Assembly (NCBI RefSeq): GCF_001663775.1
Contig: NZ_KV467169.1
Coordinates: 224,713-288,712, forward strand
DNA: 64,000 bases
Origin: Arthrobacter sp. B6
GTDB taxonomy: Bacteria; Actinomycetota; Actinomycetes; Actinomycetales; Micrococcaceae
Reading direction: 5' to 3'
The position numbers and the translations under genes are program-made. The notes below the pieces were generated by a model that ran no database searches, was not told the DNA's origin, and saw only the letters and a list, made by a program, of their open reading frames with translations. Of this stretch, positions 9,328 to 17,395 are shown one piece after another. The number at the start of each line of letters is the position of its first letter. Within the stretch, counting starts at the first letter, position 1.

Positions 9328-9750
9328 ATGCAGCCCAGAGTCGACTTCATCTCACTAGGTGTCCGCAGCGTAGCCAACTCACGCCGTTTCTACGCCGAAG
9401 GCCTCGGCTGGCCCGTCCACAAGGAATTCCCTGACGACGTGGTGTTCATTCAGGTCAACCACGGGCTGATCCTCTCGCTGTGGAACGCCGGCCAGATGCA
9501 GGCCGAGGCCGGGGTGGACGCGCCGGGGCCGGTCCCCTGCATCACACTCAGCCACAACCTGGCCAGCCCAGAGGACGTGGACCGGGTCATGGCCGAAGCC
9601 GCCGCCGCCGGGGCAACGATCGTGGCAGAGCCCGTCACCCAGCCGTGGGGTGGATACAGCGGCTATTTCGCAGACCCGGACGGATTCCGCTGGGAGGTCA
9701 CCTACAACCCCACCTGGACAGTGGACGACGCCGGCAGGGTCACCGTTTAG
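9328..9750 (+). CDS. VOC superfamily protein (glyoxalase/bleomycin-resistance fold)
   Basis: The 140-residue product has two beta-alpha-beta-beta-beta modules. The first opens MQPRVDFISLGVRSVANSRR and the second begins around CITLSHNLASPEDVDRVMAE, ending in YFADPDGFRWEV, the usual metal-ligand-bearing strand of the fold. The substrate cannot be told from sequence; such proteins act as glyoxalases, dioxygenases or antibiotic-binding proteins. It is divergent from the chorismate mutase gene with only 19 bp between starts, so the promoters must overlap. Confidence 0.85.
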   Translation: MQPRVDFISLGVRSVANSRRFYAEGLGWPVHKEFPDDVVFIQVNHGLILSLWNAGQMQAEAGVDAPGPVPCITLSHNLASPEDVDRVMAEAAAAGATIVAEPVTQPWGGYSGYFADPDGFRWEVTYNPTWTVDDAGRVTV

Positions 9751-9795
9751 GGTCAGGCTCCCCCGCAACCCAGCGGGTCAGCGAACGGAACCGCC

Positions 9796-10545
9796 TCAGA
9801 ACAGCGCCTCAACCGGCCGGATGAGTTCCGGCGAATTGTTGCGCACGTTTCCCACCTCCCGGCCGACGGAATCCACGTGCCAGTCCCCGGCCACGTCCTT
9901 CACATGGGCCCGGACCATGTCAACCAGGAAGGCAGCGTCATCGATCTGCGGGTCGATCCAGGACTCCATCGTGGCCCGGTCCATGGGCAGCGGCACCCGG
10001 TCGTGCAGGGCGGTCAGCTTGCCAAAGACAGTTGACTCCGATCCCGGCGGCGGTGTGTCCGCCGTCAGGATGGACATGGAGAGCAGCCACCGGCCGGGCT
10101 CGCCGTCCGCCTTGGACGGATCCTTCCACCATTCGTACAGGCCGGCGAACACCAGCCCGGTGCCATTGCCGGGGTGGACGTAGTAGGGCTGCTTTGCCTT
10201 GCCCGTGCCCTGCTTCCACTCGTAGTAGCCATCCGCCGGGACGGCGCAACGTCGTGACTGGATGGCCTTGCGGAAGGCAGGCTTCTCCAGTACCGATTCG
10301 CTCCGGGCATTGATCATCCGGGACCCGATGCCGGGATCCTTGGCCCAGGAAGGCACCAGGCCCCAGCGGGCCACGTGCAACTGCCGGACGGCGGCGTCGT
10401 CAATCAGCCGCTCCAGGACAATGGGCACCTCGTCGGTGGGCGCCACATTCCACGACGGCGGCAGCTCCACGTCCTCCTCCAGCTGCGCATCGAATTCAGC
10501 CAGCAGGTCTCCCACGGCACGTGCCATCACATAGCGTCCACACAT
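9796..10545 (-). CDS. SOS response-associated peptidase (SRAP; YedK/HMCES family)
   Basis: SRAP proteins form a thiazolidine crosslink through the mature N-terminal cysteine to abasic sites in single-stranded DNA. The 249-residue product starts MCGRYVMA, placing Cys2 where the catalytic residue must be after methionine removal. The conserved RCAVPADGYYEW segment and the late LHDRVPLPM motif are present. The start is fixed by that cysteine. No SOS box was seen directly upstream. It faces the mycoredoxin gene across 119 bp. Confidence 0.94.
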   Translation of the reverse strand: MCGRYVMARAVGDLLAEFDAQLEEDVELPPSWNVAPTDEVPIVLERLIDDAAVRQLHVARWGLVPSWAKDPGIGSRMINARSESVLEKPAFRKAIQSRRCAVPADGYYEWKQGTGKAKQPYYVHPGNGTGLVFAGLYEWWKDPSKADGEPGRWLLSMSILTADTPPPGSESTVFGKLTALHDRVPLPMDRATMESWIDPQIDDAAFLVDMVRAHVKDVAGDWHVDSVGREVGNVRNNSPELIRPVEALF

Positions 10546-10664
10546 GGCACCAGCATGCCATCACTGTTTTGGCCTGTCATCCGGGGCCACATGCCTCAGG
10601 GGAATAGCAGCCCGCAGGTTACCGTTGACGGGAACGAACCCCCTCACTGATTTAGGAGAGCTCC

Positions 10665-10922
10665 GTGGACTTTACCCCCGAGAACGGCACCATCACCATG
10701 TTTTCCACCACCTGGTGCGGCTACTGCAACCGGCTGAAGAAGCAACTCGACGCGCAGGGCATCGGTTACACGGAGATCAACATCGAGGAAGTTGATGGCA
10801 CGGCCGAACTTGTAGAGCAGATCAACGGCGGCAACCGGACCGTCCCGACTGTGCTTTTCCCGGACGGCACCGCCGCCACCAACCCCTCAGCCGCCGAGGT
10901 CAAGAGCCGCCTGGCCGCATAA
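10665..10922 (+). CDS. Mycoredoxin / glutaredoxin-like protein
   Basis: This 85-residue thioredoxin-fold protein has the redox motif C18-G-Y-C21 in STTWCGYCNRL and the cis-proline segment TVPTVLFPDG. Actinobacterial mycoredoxins with this motif reduce mycothiol mixed disulfides using mycothiol and Mtr. The GTG at 10665 follows a GGAGAG-like ribosome site. It is a single-gene unit; the next gene is convergent with a 12-bp gap. Confidence 0.9.
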   Translation: MDFTPENGTITMFSTTWCGYCNRLKKQLDAQGIGYTEINIEEVDGTAELVEQINGGNRTVPTVLFPDGTAATNPSAAEVKSRLAA

Positions 10923-10934
10923 CTGTCCTGCGGG

Positions 10935-11702
10935 CTACGCCTTGCCGCTGTCAAACCCGGCATGGCTGCTGAAATCGGCAATCCGGAGCGGGGCGTAGCC
11001 CGCGTAGGTGGACAGCAGGGCGTCCTCCACGGTTTGGACGTCGAGTCCGGGCACCAGGTCGCTGGCAGCGCCGGCGGTCGCCGGGTCCCAGTCGAGGCCT
11101 AGCGCCGCATAGCTGTCGGTCAGCACGGCACGGATCGGCGCGGAGTCCTCCACCACGATCACGGAACTGAAGAGCCAGCCGCCTGCCACCACCCGCTGGG
11201 CCGTGCCCACGAGCTTGATCCGGCGCGTCGGGTTGGCCGGGTCAGCGCCGTGCACGCTGAACTCCCCCGGGCAATACTCCCCCGGAATTTCACCTACGGC
11301 TGCCTGCACTCCCGCGGCCCGCAGGGCCTCCGCGAGCAGTTCACCGAAAAAACCGAACCGGGTCTTGGATCCGGCGATGGCGTCGGCATGGGGCTCGATG
11401 TGGTCCACCACGAGCGTGCCCTGATGGTAGGCGGCGGCACGCCCGCCCGCCTTCCGCACGAGGGGTTCGAAACCCCGGTCGCGGCATGCCTGGGCGGCAG
11501 CCTCGAAACCCGGCAGCCGGGTGTCCCGCTGGCCGAAGGCCACTGTGGGAACGGGGCGGTACAGGCGGATGGTGGGGCCGATCCGGCCGGCCTTCGCCTT
11601 GCCCAGCAGTTCCAGTGCAAGATCCAGGTCCGCTGCAGCACCCAGGGAATGTTCCTGGCGAACCACGGTGAGCTGCTGCGCTCCGGTTCCGGCGTCCTGC
11701 AT
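10935..11702 (-). CDS. Lipoate-protein ligase A / biotin-lipoate ligase family protein
   Basis: The protein belongs to the lipoyl-ligase (BPL/LplA) fold. A loop with RKAGGRAAAYHQGTLVVDH resembles the lipoate-binding RRxSGGGxVxHD motif, although the second arginine and a glycine differ. An invariant-type lysine lies in RRIKLVGTAQR. It could transfer lipoate or octanoate to E2/GcvH proteins, or be a divergent paralogue. The ATG at 11702 has AGGGAG about 9 nt upstream and is preferred to the ATG at 11726, which would overlap the divergent DUF2177 gene. Confidence 0.82.
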   Translation of the reverse strand: MQDAGTGAQQLTVVRQEHSLGAAADLDLALELLGKAKAGRIGPTIRLYRPVPTVAFGQRDTRLPGFEAAAQACRDRGFEPLVRKAGGRAAAYHQGTLVVDHIEPHADAIAGSKTRFGFFGELLAEALRAAGVQAAVGEIPGEYCPGEFSVHGADPANPTRRIKLVGTAQRVVAGGWLFSSVIVVEDSAPIRAVLTDSYAALGLDWDPATAGAASDLVPGLDVQTVEDALLSTYAGYAPLRIADFSSHAGFDSGKA

Positions 11703-11718
11703 GTTGCTAAGCTCCCTT

Positions 11719-12108
11719 ATGGTCATATTGCAGTTCCTCGTTGTCGCCGCCGCGTTCGCCGTTGTTGACGCCGTGTGGCTGAAGCTGATGAACCCGTTCT
11801 ACCGGAGCCACATCGGCGAGTTGCTGGCGGACAAACCACACCTAGGTTACGCCGTGGCCTTCTATGTCATGTACATCGCGGGCATTGTCTTCTTTGCTCT
11901 GCGGCCCGCGCTCGACGGCGGCAGTTGGCTGACCGCCGTCGGCTACGGCGCCGCGCTGGGCGCCTTCGCCTACGCCACCTATGACCTGACCAACGCCGCG
12001 ACCCTGAAGACCTGGCCATTGCAGCTCATTGTGGTGGATATGCTCTGGGGAGCTGTGCTGACCGGGCTGTCGACGCTGGCCGGCTGGCTCGTGTTCCGCT
12101 CCAGCTGA
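11719..12108 (+). CDS. DUF2177 family membrane protein
   Basis: This small integral membrane protein (129 aa) has four predicted helices. It opens MVILQFLVVAAAFAVVDAVW and contains the family's W-L and ATYDLTNAATLKTW segments. Function is unknown. Related genes often sit near lipid or sterol-like genes in other bacteria, but nothing here shows a role. The start has no clear Shine-Dalgarno, and the promoter region is shared with the divergent lipoate-ligase-like gene 16 bp away. Confidence 0.82.
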   Translation: MVILQFLVVAAAFAVVDAVWLKLMNPFYRSHIGELLADKPHLGYAVAFYVMYIAGIVFFALRPALDGGSWLTAVGYGAALGAFAYATYDLTNAATLKTWPLQLIVVDMLWGAVLTGLSTLAGWLVFRSS

Positions 12109-12135
12109 CCCGCATCGTGCCGGAAATGGTTCGCG

Positions 12136-12939
12136 TCAGGTCTTCCGGAGCGTCAGGATCTGTTCGGCCCGGCCGAAGGGTCCGGACATGTCGTGCAGCA
12201 CCGTGGAGGTGAGGCCAATTCCATCCGCCCCGAACGACACCGCATTGTCCAGGCCCAGCCATTCACCTTCCGGCCGCCTGTACATGTGGATCTGGAGGTC
12301 CAGGTTGGGGAAAGCGTAGCTGTCCTTCCCCGGTGGGACCCGGGCCGCGATCCCGTTGGCTGTGTCCACCATCCCCATCAGGCGGGCCAGGTCTCCGCTG
12401 TCGGCAGCGTCCGTCAACGGATGCCCGGTTCTCAGCCAGACGGTGCCGGCGCCCGGCCGGTGCCCCTCGGCGACGCGCATTTCCAGGGACCGGATGTACC
12501 CGCCGGGCCAGACGCTGGCGCCGTCGTACGGTTTGCACTCGTCCGGTGCAGGTATGGCGGAGTCCTCCACAGCGGCCACGGCGCTGGTATCGCTGGTGAG
12601 CAGGCGCCAGGCGGTGGCGCGGATGGCCACCCGGCTGTTGGCGATGAGTTCGGCCTGAAGCAGCTCGATGGTCCTGCCCGGCCGAAGCGTGGTGGTCACG
12701 ATGTGGAATTCGCCGCCGGGAATCAGCCCCAGGATCTCGTAGCTGAGCCGGGCCATCCGCATGTCTCCGCGGGGCTCGTGCCGCTCCAGGCTGTCCACCA
12801 TCAGTCCGGAGGCGGGAGCCATGTGCTGCTCATGCTCGTTCCAGGCCCCCTGGGCATGGATGGTGGAGCGGAATCGTCCGCCGCCCAGCGCCTGGTAGTA
12901 GAAGTTGCCGTCGGCAAGTTCGGGCAGATCTCTGGTCAA
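12136..12939 (-). CDS. Acyl-CoA thioesterase family protein (double hotdog)
   Basis: At 267 residues the protein has the two-domain hotdog pattern. The first half carries the acyl-CoA thioesterase N-terminal signature around GAWNEHEQHMAPASGLMVDS. The second half has the catalytic-face pattern PNLDLQIHMYRRPEGEWLGL followed by LTSTVLHDMSGPFGRAEQ. This matches TesB-like thioesterases that hydrolyse medium to long acyl-CoAs. No operon partner is evident; the gene is convergent to DUF2177 and divergent from the phosphatase at 13.1 kb. Confidence 0.85.
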   Translation of the reverse strand: MTRDLPELADGNFYYQALGGGRFRSTIHAQGAWNEHEQHMAPASGLMVDSLERHEPRGDMRMARLSYEILGLIPGGEFHIVTTTLRPGRTIELLQAELIANSRVAIRATAWRLLTSDTSAVAAVEDSAIPAPDECKPYDGASVWPGGYIRSLEMRVAEGHRPGAGTVWLRTGHPLTDAADSGDLARLMGMVDTANGIAARVPPGKDSYAFPNLDLQIHMYRRPEGEWLGLDNAVSFGADGIGLTSTVLHDMSGPFGRAEQILTLRKT

Positions 12940-13100
12940 CGTTGGCCTTCCCGTGGTTCTGGGTGAATCGCCACTAACTCTATCGGTTTGCCCGCGACGC
13001 TTTGCCCGGACGCGGCGAAATGTTGGCCGCCCCAGGGAGCGATCTGGGTAGACTCAGGAACTGGTCCTGTCAGCAACCCTCGAAAAGAGGCGTTCCACCG

Positions 13101-13778
13101 ATGCGCGTCATTAGCTACAACCTCCGGAAGCACAAGGCTAGCGGAGAACTCCTTGCCCTTGCCCGGAATTTTGAGATCGATGCGCTGTGCCTGCAGGAGG
13201 TGGATTCTTCCGACCTGCCCGAAACCCTCGGCCCCCTGCACCTGGCAGACTCCACCAAGGGCAACCGGCTGGGCCTGGCCATCTATTACCGGGCCAGCCG
13301 CTTTACGGCGATAAAGACCCAATCATTCGCGTTGAAGAAGTCCATGCACGACCGAGTGCTGGCGCCTGCCCACGAACGGCTCATCGGAACGCGTGTGGTG
13401 GACAACGAGACACAGCACGAACTTGTCATCGGTTCCTTCCACGCCGCACCGCTCACCGCTTCCAACTCCCTGCGGCGCCACCAGATCCATGCCGCCCACG
13501 CCGAGCTCCTGAGCATGGGGAGCGGGCTGATGACGCTGATGGTGGGTGACTTCAATTACCCCTTCTTCACGAAGAACCTCCATGCGCACATGAAGGACTC
13601 GGGCTACGCCCTGTCCCTCAGCAACCGGCGCACCTACACCCGGTACAAGGTCTTCAAGGGCCACTTCGACTTCGCCACGTCGCTGGGCCTGGACATCGAA
13701 AGTGTGGAGACCCTGGCCCGCGGCAAATCCGACCACCTGCCCATCCTGGTCACCGCGGAATACGGCCAGGACACCTGA
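13101..13778 (+). CDS. Endonuclease/exonuclease/phosphatase family protein
   Basis: The 225-residue product has the EEP-fold landmarks in order: MRVISYNLRKHK (N-terminal Asn), LQEVDSSD (catalytic Glu), IGSFHAAPL (catalytic His region), VGDFNYP (Asp-x-Asn) and the terminal SDHLPI (Asp-His pair). It probably hydrolyses a phosphodiester or phosphomonoester with a divalent metal; DNA, lipid or nucleotide substrates are all possible. The ATG at 13101 is chosen because the EEP fold starts exactly there. Confidence 0.86.
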   Translation: MRVISYNLRKHKASGELLALARNFEIDALCLQEVDSSDLPETLGPLHLADSTKGNRLGLAIYYRASRFTAIKTQSFALKKSMHDRVLAPAHERLIGTRVVDNETQHELVIGSFHAAPLTASNSLRRHQIHAAHAELLSMGSGLMTLMVGDFNYPFFTKNLHAHMKDSGYALSLSNRRTYTRYKVFKGHFDFATSLGLDIESVETLARGKSDHLPILVTAEYGQDT

Positions 13779-13779
13779 G

Positions 13780-13794
13780 GGCCGCTTAGCGGCC
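13780..13794. terminator. Short hairpin between convergent genes
   Basis: GGCCGC and GCGGCC flank a three-base loop between the stop codons of the convergent EEP and NUDIX genes. It is short and lacks a T-run, so it is only a possible terminator. Confidence 0.4.
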
Positions 13795-13798
13795 TGCC

Positions 13799-14362
13799 CT
13801 ACCGGCGCGCTTCGGCCAGCGAAAGCATGCGGATCCGCAGCTCCGGCCAAGCTGCCCCAAACCCGGGGTGCAGCTCCTTGCCGGCGACGTCCGCCAGCGG
13901 AACCCACAGCAGTTCTATGCTTTCAGGGTCGCTGATGACGGGCTCAAAGGGGTCCGTGACCAGAAGTACAACGGTGGTGTAGGACCAGTAGCCGAAATCC
14001 AGGACCGAGGTGAACAGCACGCTGACGCTTTCCCCTGGCACCGCGGCCTCTTCACGGGCTTCCCGCAGCGCACCTGTTACCGGGTCCTCCCCTTGGTGCA
14101 GGGCCCCGCCGGGGAGCCCCCAGGTACCGCCGTTATGGCTCCACTCCGCGCGGTGCTGCAGGAGCACTCCCCTGTCCGGATCGTAGGCGAGCACCCCTGC
14201 TGCGCCAAACCTGCCCCAAAAGCGCCCTTGGGCCCCCTCTACCCACGCATCGCCGGGATCCCGCGGGCCCGTCCTGGCAGGAGGATGCTGAAGATACGGG
14301 TTTGGAACGGACTGGCTGGGGCGGCTCGGGTCGGACGGCATTGCGGCCAGGGAATGATCCAT
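13799..14362 (-). CDS. NUDIX hydrolase
   Basis: The complete Nudix box G-x5-E-x7-R-E-A-x-E-E is present in GALHQGEDPVTGALREAREE, within a 187-residue protein. The box coordinates the metal for hydrolysis of nucleoside diphosphate derivatives. The N-terminal 45 residues are proline-rich and may be unstructured. MutT-like clean-up of oxidised nucleotides is one option; substrate cannot be assigned. It is convergent with the EEP gene. Confidence 0.88.
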   Translation of the reverse strand: MDHSLAAMPSDPSRPSQSVPNPYLQHPPARTGPRDPGDAWVEGAQGRFWGRFGAAGVLAYDPDRGVLLQHRAEWSHNGGTWGLPGGALHQGEDPVTGALREAREEAAVPGESVSVLFTSVLDFGYWSYTTVVLLVTDPFEPVISDPESIELLWVPLADVAGKELHPGFGAAWPELRIRMLSLAEARR

Positions 14363-14412
14363 GGCTCCAGTCTGACACCTGCCCCGCCCGGAGCGCGCAA
14401 TTTAAGACCGCG

Positions 14413-14604
14413 TTAGGCTCCGTGCGGTTTGTCGACGGCGAAATCCCCGCCGGGATACATGACAGTCTCGTGTCCGTCATCAAAGCGGACCAGGTAAGGC
14501 GGGTGGCCTTCCTGTCCTTTCACTTCCAGGATCACCCCGTGCCGGTCGCTTGACCCGACGGTCCTTCCCCTGACGATGATCCTGTCACCCTGTGCTGCCT
14601 CCAT
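14413..14604 (-). CDS. DUF1918 domain small protein
   Basis: This 63-residue SH3-like protein is typical of the actinobacterial DUF1918 family: GDRIIVRGRTVGSSDRHGVI, then PYLVRFDDGHETVMYPG. Function is unknown. The start is decided by the ribosome site: GGAGGTGA lies 6 nt before the ATG at 14604, while an upstream GTG at 14613 has its GGGAG too close. It is 50 bp downstream of the NUDIX gene start on the same strand, but the order means it is transcribed first. Confidence 0.85.
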   Translation of the reverse strand: MEAAQGDRIIVRGRTVGSSDRHGVILEVKGQEGHPPYLVRFDDGHETVMYPGGDFAVDKPHGA

Positions 14605-14760
14605 GGCAATCACCTCCCAGCCCCAGAGTACGACTCAACCGTGGGCGGTAACAGGGTGTGAACCGCAAAGTTGTTTGGCTCGTATTTGGCCTGCTGGCGA
14701 GGCCTGCGCCATATCCGCGAAACCCACCGCACAGGAGGGCCTGCGTGGCAGGATTCAGGT

Positions 14761-15267
14761 ATGCCGCAGCGCCTTCTTCTCGTCTCCGATACCCACGTTC
14801 CGAACCGCGCCAGGGAACTGCCTGCACAGGTGTGGGCCGCCGTCGAAAGGGCCGATGTGGTGTTTCATGCCGGTGACTGGGTGACGGTTGAACTGCTGGA
14901 CGAATTTGTGCGGCGAAGCCGGCATCTGGTGGGAGTCTACGGCAACAACGACGGGCCGGAGCTCCGCCGTCGGCTTCCGGAGACCGCGAACATCACGCTT
15001 GAAGGCCTGCAGTTCGCCATGGTGCATGAAACCGGCCCGGCGAAAGGCCGTGGCGAACGCGCGGAGGCGCTGTACCCCCACGTCGACGTGCTGGTTTTCG
15101 GACACAGCCACATACCGTGGGACACGACTACTCAACGAGGATTGCGTCTGCTCAATCCCGGATCACCGACGGACCGCCGGCGCCAGCCTGCCTGCACTTA
15201 CATGGAGGCTGTTGTTGACGGGGGCGTCCTGCGGCAGGTGGAGCTGGTGGAAGTGCGAAAGGACTGA
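14761..15267 (+). CDS. Metallophosphoesterase (YfcE/MJ0936 family)
   Basis: The five phosphoesterase motifs appear in order over 168 residues: LLVSDTH, FHAGDW, GVYGNNDG, MVHETGP and FGHSHIP. They bind two metals and hydrolyse phosphodiesters. The ATG at 14761 is chosen because motif I must lie near the N-terminus and AGGA lies 9 nt upstream; a longer frame from 14671 adds an unrelated tail. Substrate is unknown. Confidence 0.9.
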   Translation: MPQRLLLVSDTHVPNRARELPAQVWAAVERADVVFHAGDWVTVELLDEFVRRSRHLVGVYGNNDGPELRRRLPETANITLEGLQFAMVHETGPAKGRGERAEALYPHVDVLVFGHSHIPWDTTTQRGLRLLNPGSPTDRRRQPACTYMEAVVDGGVLRQVELVEVRKD

Positions 15268-15297
15268 TCCAGCTGACAGGCAGGAGAGGATTTCAGC

Positions 15298-15738
15298 TCA
15301 GTCCCTGTCCTCTGCCAGCAGAGAGTCGGTGGCGGGGTCGGGCTCGCCGTCGAAGAAGTCGGCCAGCACGGCTTTGAAGATGGTCTCCCCCGGCGCAGCA
15401 CGCAGGAACAGGGTCATGGAGGACTGGAGCTTCCTGGCGTCGATGCCGCCGAGGATGTCGACGGCGGTCTGGTCGGCGTGGGTGTCAATGGCGGCTGCGG
15501 ATTCAAGGAGCCGCGGGCCCAGGACGTCATGTTTCAGGTACGCCTGCGCTTCCGCCAGGGAGTTGATTGCATACTTCACCGAAGTGGGGCTGCTGCCGAG
15601 CCCTGCTATCTGCGGGAAGATGAACCACATCCAGTGGCCGGTCTTCCTGCCGAGGCGCAGTTCGGCCAGCGCCCGGCTGTATGTGCCGCCACTGTCCTGG
15701 GCCTCAACAAAACGCTCAAGGTTGTGGGGATCGTTCAT
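15298..15738 (-). CDS. DUF1810 family protein
   Basis: This 146-residue helical protein matches DUF1810: NLERFVEAQ at the start, then KTGHWMWFIFPQIAGLG and the pattern AIDTHADQTAVDILGGIDARKL. Function is not established to my knowledge. Its first 23 bases overlap the end of the upstream AlkD-like frame, so the two are translated in different frames over that stretch, which fits coupling or a deletion that fused their edges. Confidence 0.86.
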   Translation of the reverse strand: MNDPHNLERFVEAQDSGGTYSRALAELRLGRKTGHWMWFIFPQIAGLGSSPTSVKYAINSLAEAQAYLKHDVLGPRLLESAAAIDTHADQTAVDILGGIDARKLQSSMTLFLRAAPGETIFKAVLADFFDGEPDPATDSLLAEDRD

Positions 15739-16276
15739 GTCCGTCTCCTTCTTCAGGCATTGCCGTTTTTTCTTCGGTCAGGGACGCGGCGCGGCGGACC
15801 CAGTCGTCAGGGTCCCCGCGCCAGCGGTTGATGACGACGTCGGCGCGCTGCCGGTCATTTCCGACCAGCACCTTCAGCAGCGGAACCACGACGTCGCTGA
15901 TCAGGAGGTCCACGAGCTCACCGGTGTGCGCGGACCTGATAAAGCCCTCGAGCCTGGTCAGGTCAGTATGCCGCAGCATGGACACCCGGGACTGCAGCAG
16001 CACCACGGCGGCGAGGCGGCGCTCGTAGACCGGCTTCCGGCCGGGGCCTGGCTGGCCCCAGAGCAGTGATGCCAGGGCCGTAACGTCATCATGGCCAAGG
16101 TCCTTGAACTTCCGGCCGGCGTCGCGGACGGTTCCCCGGACGGCTCCAACCGATGCCCCGTAGGAACCCAGGGCGCCACCCACCCGGGACTCCACATCGT
16201 CCGCGCGGTACCAGGCGCCTTCATTCTGCAGGGTGGTGTCGATGAAGCCCGCAGCCTCCAAAACGGTCTGGTTCAC
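15716..16276 (-). CDS. Truncated DNA alkylation repair (AlkD-like) protein
   Basis: The 186-residue frame resembles AlkD-type HEAT-repeat DNA glycosylases, with VGAVRGTVRDAGRKF, ALASLLWGQPGPGRKPVYE and, near its end, DPDDWVRRAASL. The W-x-R-R motif corresponds to the catalytic arginine region of AlkD. Full-length relatives continue about 70-85 residues beyond this point, whereas this frame ends within 25 residues after a charged tail. The gene therefore looks C-terminally truncated, perhaps by a deletion next to DUF1810. The GTG start at 16276 lies just after the DksA-like stop. It may be non-functional. Confidence 0.62.
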   Translation of the reverse strand: MNQTVLEAAGFIDTTLQNEGAWYRADDVESRVGGALGSYGASVGAVRGTVRDAGRKFKDLGHDDVTALASLLWGQPGPGRKPVYERRLAAVVLLQSRVSMLRHTDLTRLEGFIRSAHTGELVDLLISDVVVPLLKVLVGNDRQRADVVINRWRGDPDDWVRRAASLTEEKTAMPEEGDGHERSPQP

Positions 16277-16278
16277 CG

Positions 16279-16641
16279 CTATCGCCCGCGCCGCCCGGCG
16301 GAGGCGTGCTCTATGCAGTACGGCGTCCAGGGCCGGGCCTCCAGGCGGCCCTCGGCAATCGGCCGGCCGCACACTTCGCACACTCCATAAGTGCCGTCGG
16401 TCATCCGCTGAAGGGCCGCCTCAACCTCGGCCAGCCCGGAACTGCTCTGGTTCAGCAGGGCAGAGGCCTGGGACAGCTCAAAAGCAATGGTGGCGCCCTC
16501 GGGGTCGTGCTCGTCGTCGACGTTGGCGTCCCTGCGCGCAGCATTCGCTGACGAGATGTCCGCCTGCAGCGCCGGAAGCAGGGCAAGTTTTCGTGCCCGC
16601 TCTTCCTCCAGCAGGACCCGGAACCGTTCAAAGTCAGCCAT
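16279..16641 (-). CDS. DksA/TraR-type zinc finger protein
   Basis: A helical N-terminal half of about 75 residues is followed by a zinc finger at C88-x2-C91-x17-C109-x2-H112, where the last cysteine of the usual C4 finger is histidine. DksA-like proteins enter the RNA polymerase secondary channel; in actinobacteria most members of this size are uncharacterised. The acidic residues at the coiled-coil tip needed for DksA activity cannot be confirmed here. It is the first gene of a possible three-gene unit with the AlkD-like and DUF1810 genes. Confidence 0.85.
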   Translation of the reverse strand: MADFERFRVLLEEERARKLALLPALQADISSANAARRDANVDDEHDPEGATIAFELSQASALLNQSSSGLAEVEAALQRMTDGTYGVCEVCGRPIAEGRLEARPWTPYCIEHASAGRRGR

Positions 16642-16706
16642 GGGAAAAGCCTAGCGCCGCCGGAGCCTGTGAATGTCGCCGTTAAAATGGCGGCGTTCTG
16701 TTATCG

Positions 16707-17210
16707 CTAAATGTCGCCCTGCTGGTCCGCAAGCGCTTGTGATCGCCTGCAGAACGTGGCTCAGGACATTCCAAAGTCCCGTGCAACCTGCGCGGCGGGA
16801 TCGCCGCCTTTGACCAGGCGAACAGCGCTTCGAATCTGACTATCGGTAACCCGGCGTGGACCGCTGCCAAGGTCCTTCCCGGCTTCTCTTCTCTTGCTGA
16901 TGGAACCCGTGACGCGTTCGCGCTTGATCTCGTGTTTCATCTGCACGAGGGCAGCCATGACCGTGAACAACATTGACCCCATGGCGTGGCTGTGTCGACA
17001 TCGCCTCCGCCAGGTTCGGGACGCGCAGGCCGGCGCCCTTGCTGCGGAGCTCATCGGCGAAGGCGGGCATGTTCTGGGTGGATCGCCCAAGTCGGTGCAA
17101 GGTTGTGATGACAAGGGTGTCGCCCTCTATTAGCGCATCGAGAGCCCGATCGGACTGTGGTCGCGGCGCGCGTGCTCCGGAGACCCCGCGTAGCCAATAA
17201 GTTTCGTCAC
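16707..17210 (-). pseudogene. Serine recombinase (Tn3-type resolvase / invertase family) pseudogene
   Basis: Read on the minus strand, fragments of one resolvase lie in three frames. A start fragment reads VTKLIGYA (GTG at 17210). The next frame gives GVSGARAP, ALDALIEGDTLVITTLHRLG and ELRSKGAGLRVPNL. Restoring one base gives GGGDVDTATP, and restoring another gives MGSMLFTVMAALVQM and SKRREAGKDLGSGPRRVTD. Finally GMS-stop-ATFCRRSQALAD shows a nonsense codon where an arginine is expected. Lesions are thus an internal deletion removing the catalytic-serine region, two single-base losses and one stop. The original stop is probably at 16707. It marks a decayed transposon or integrated element. 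Confidence 0.88.
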
Positions 17211-17225
17211 GGGGCGCCTCCGATG

Positions 17226-17395
17226 TGTCTCATAACTAATGGTTGGCATGAAGGTTCAACCACGAGGTTTCGAGACATGGTTACGAGAATCGCCGCGCAA
17301 AGAGAAAGCAGCTTGATTTCACGAGGATCAGCACTTTATCGCACAGGGAGTTAGAACGCCGCGTGAGACGTCTCATATCCCAAAGGATACGAGAC
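17226..17395. other. Candidate res site: repeated GTCTC/GAGAC half-sites upstream of the dead resolvase
   Basis: Half-sites are TGTCTCATAAC (17226-17236), CGAGACA (17271-17277), GGTTACGAGA (17279-17288), then GTCTCATATCC (17370-17380) and GGATACGAGAC (17385-17395). The last two form an inverted repeat with 10 of 11 bases matching around a CAAA spacer. Clusters of inverted half-sites just upstream of tnpR are the known organisation of resolvase res sites. The rest of 17211-17717 holds no gene I can support, only the start region of the 17718 gene. Confidence 0.5.
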
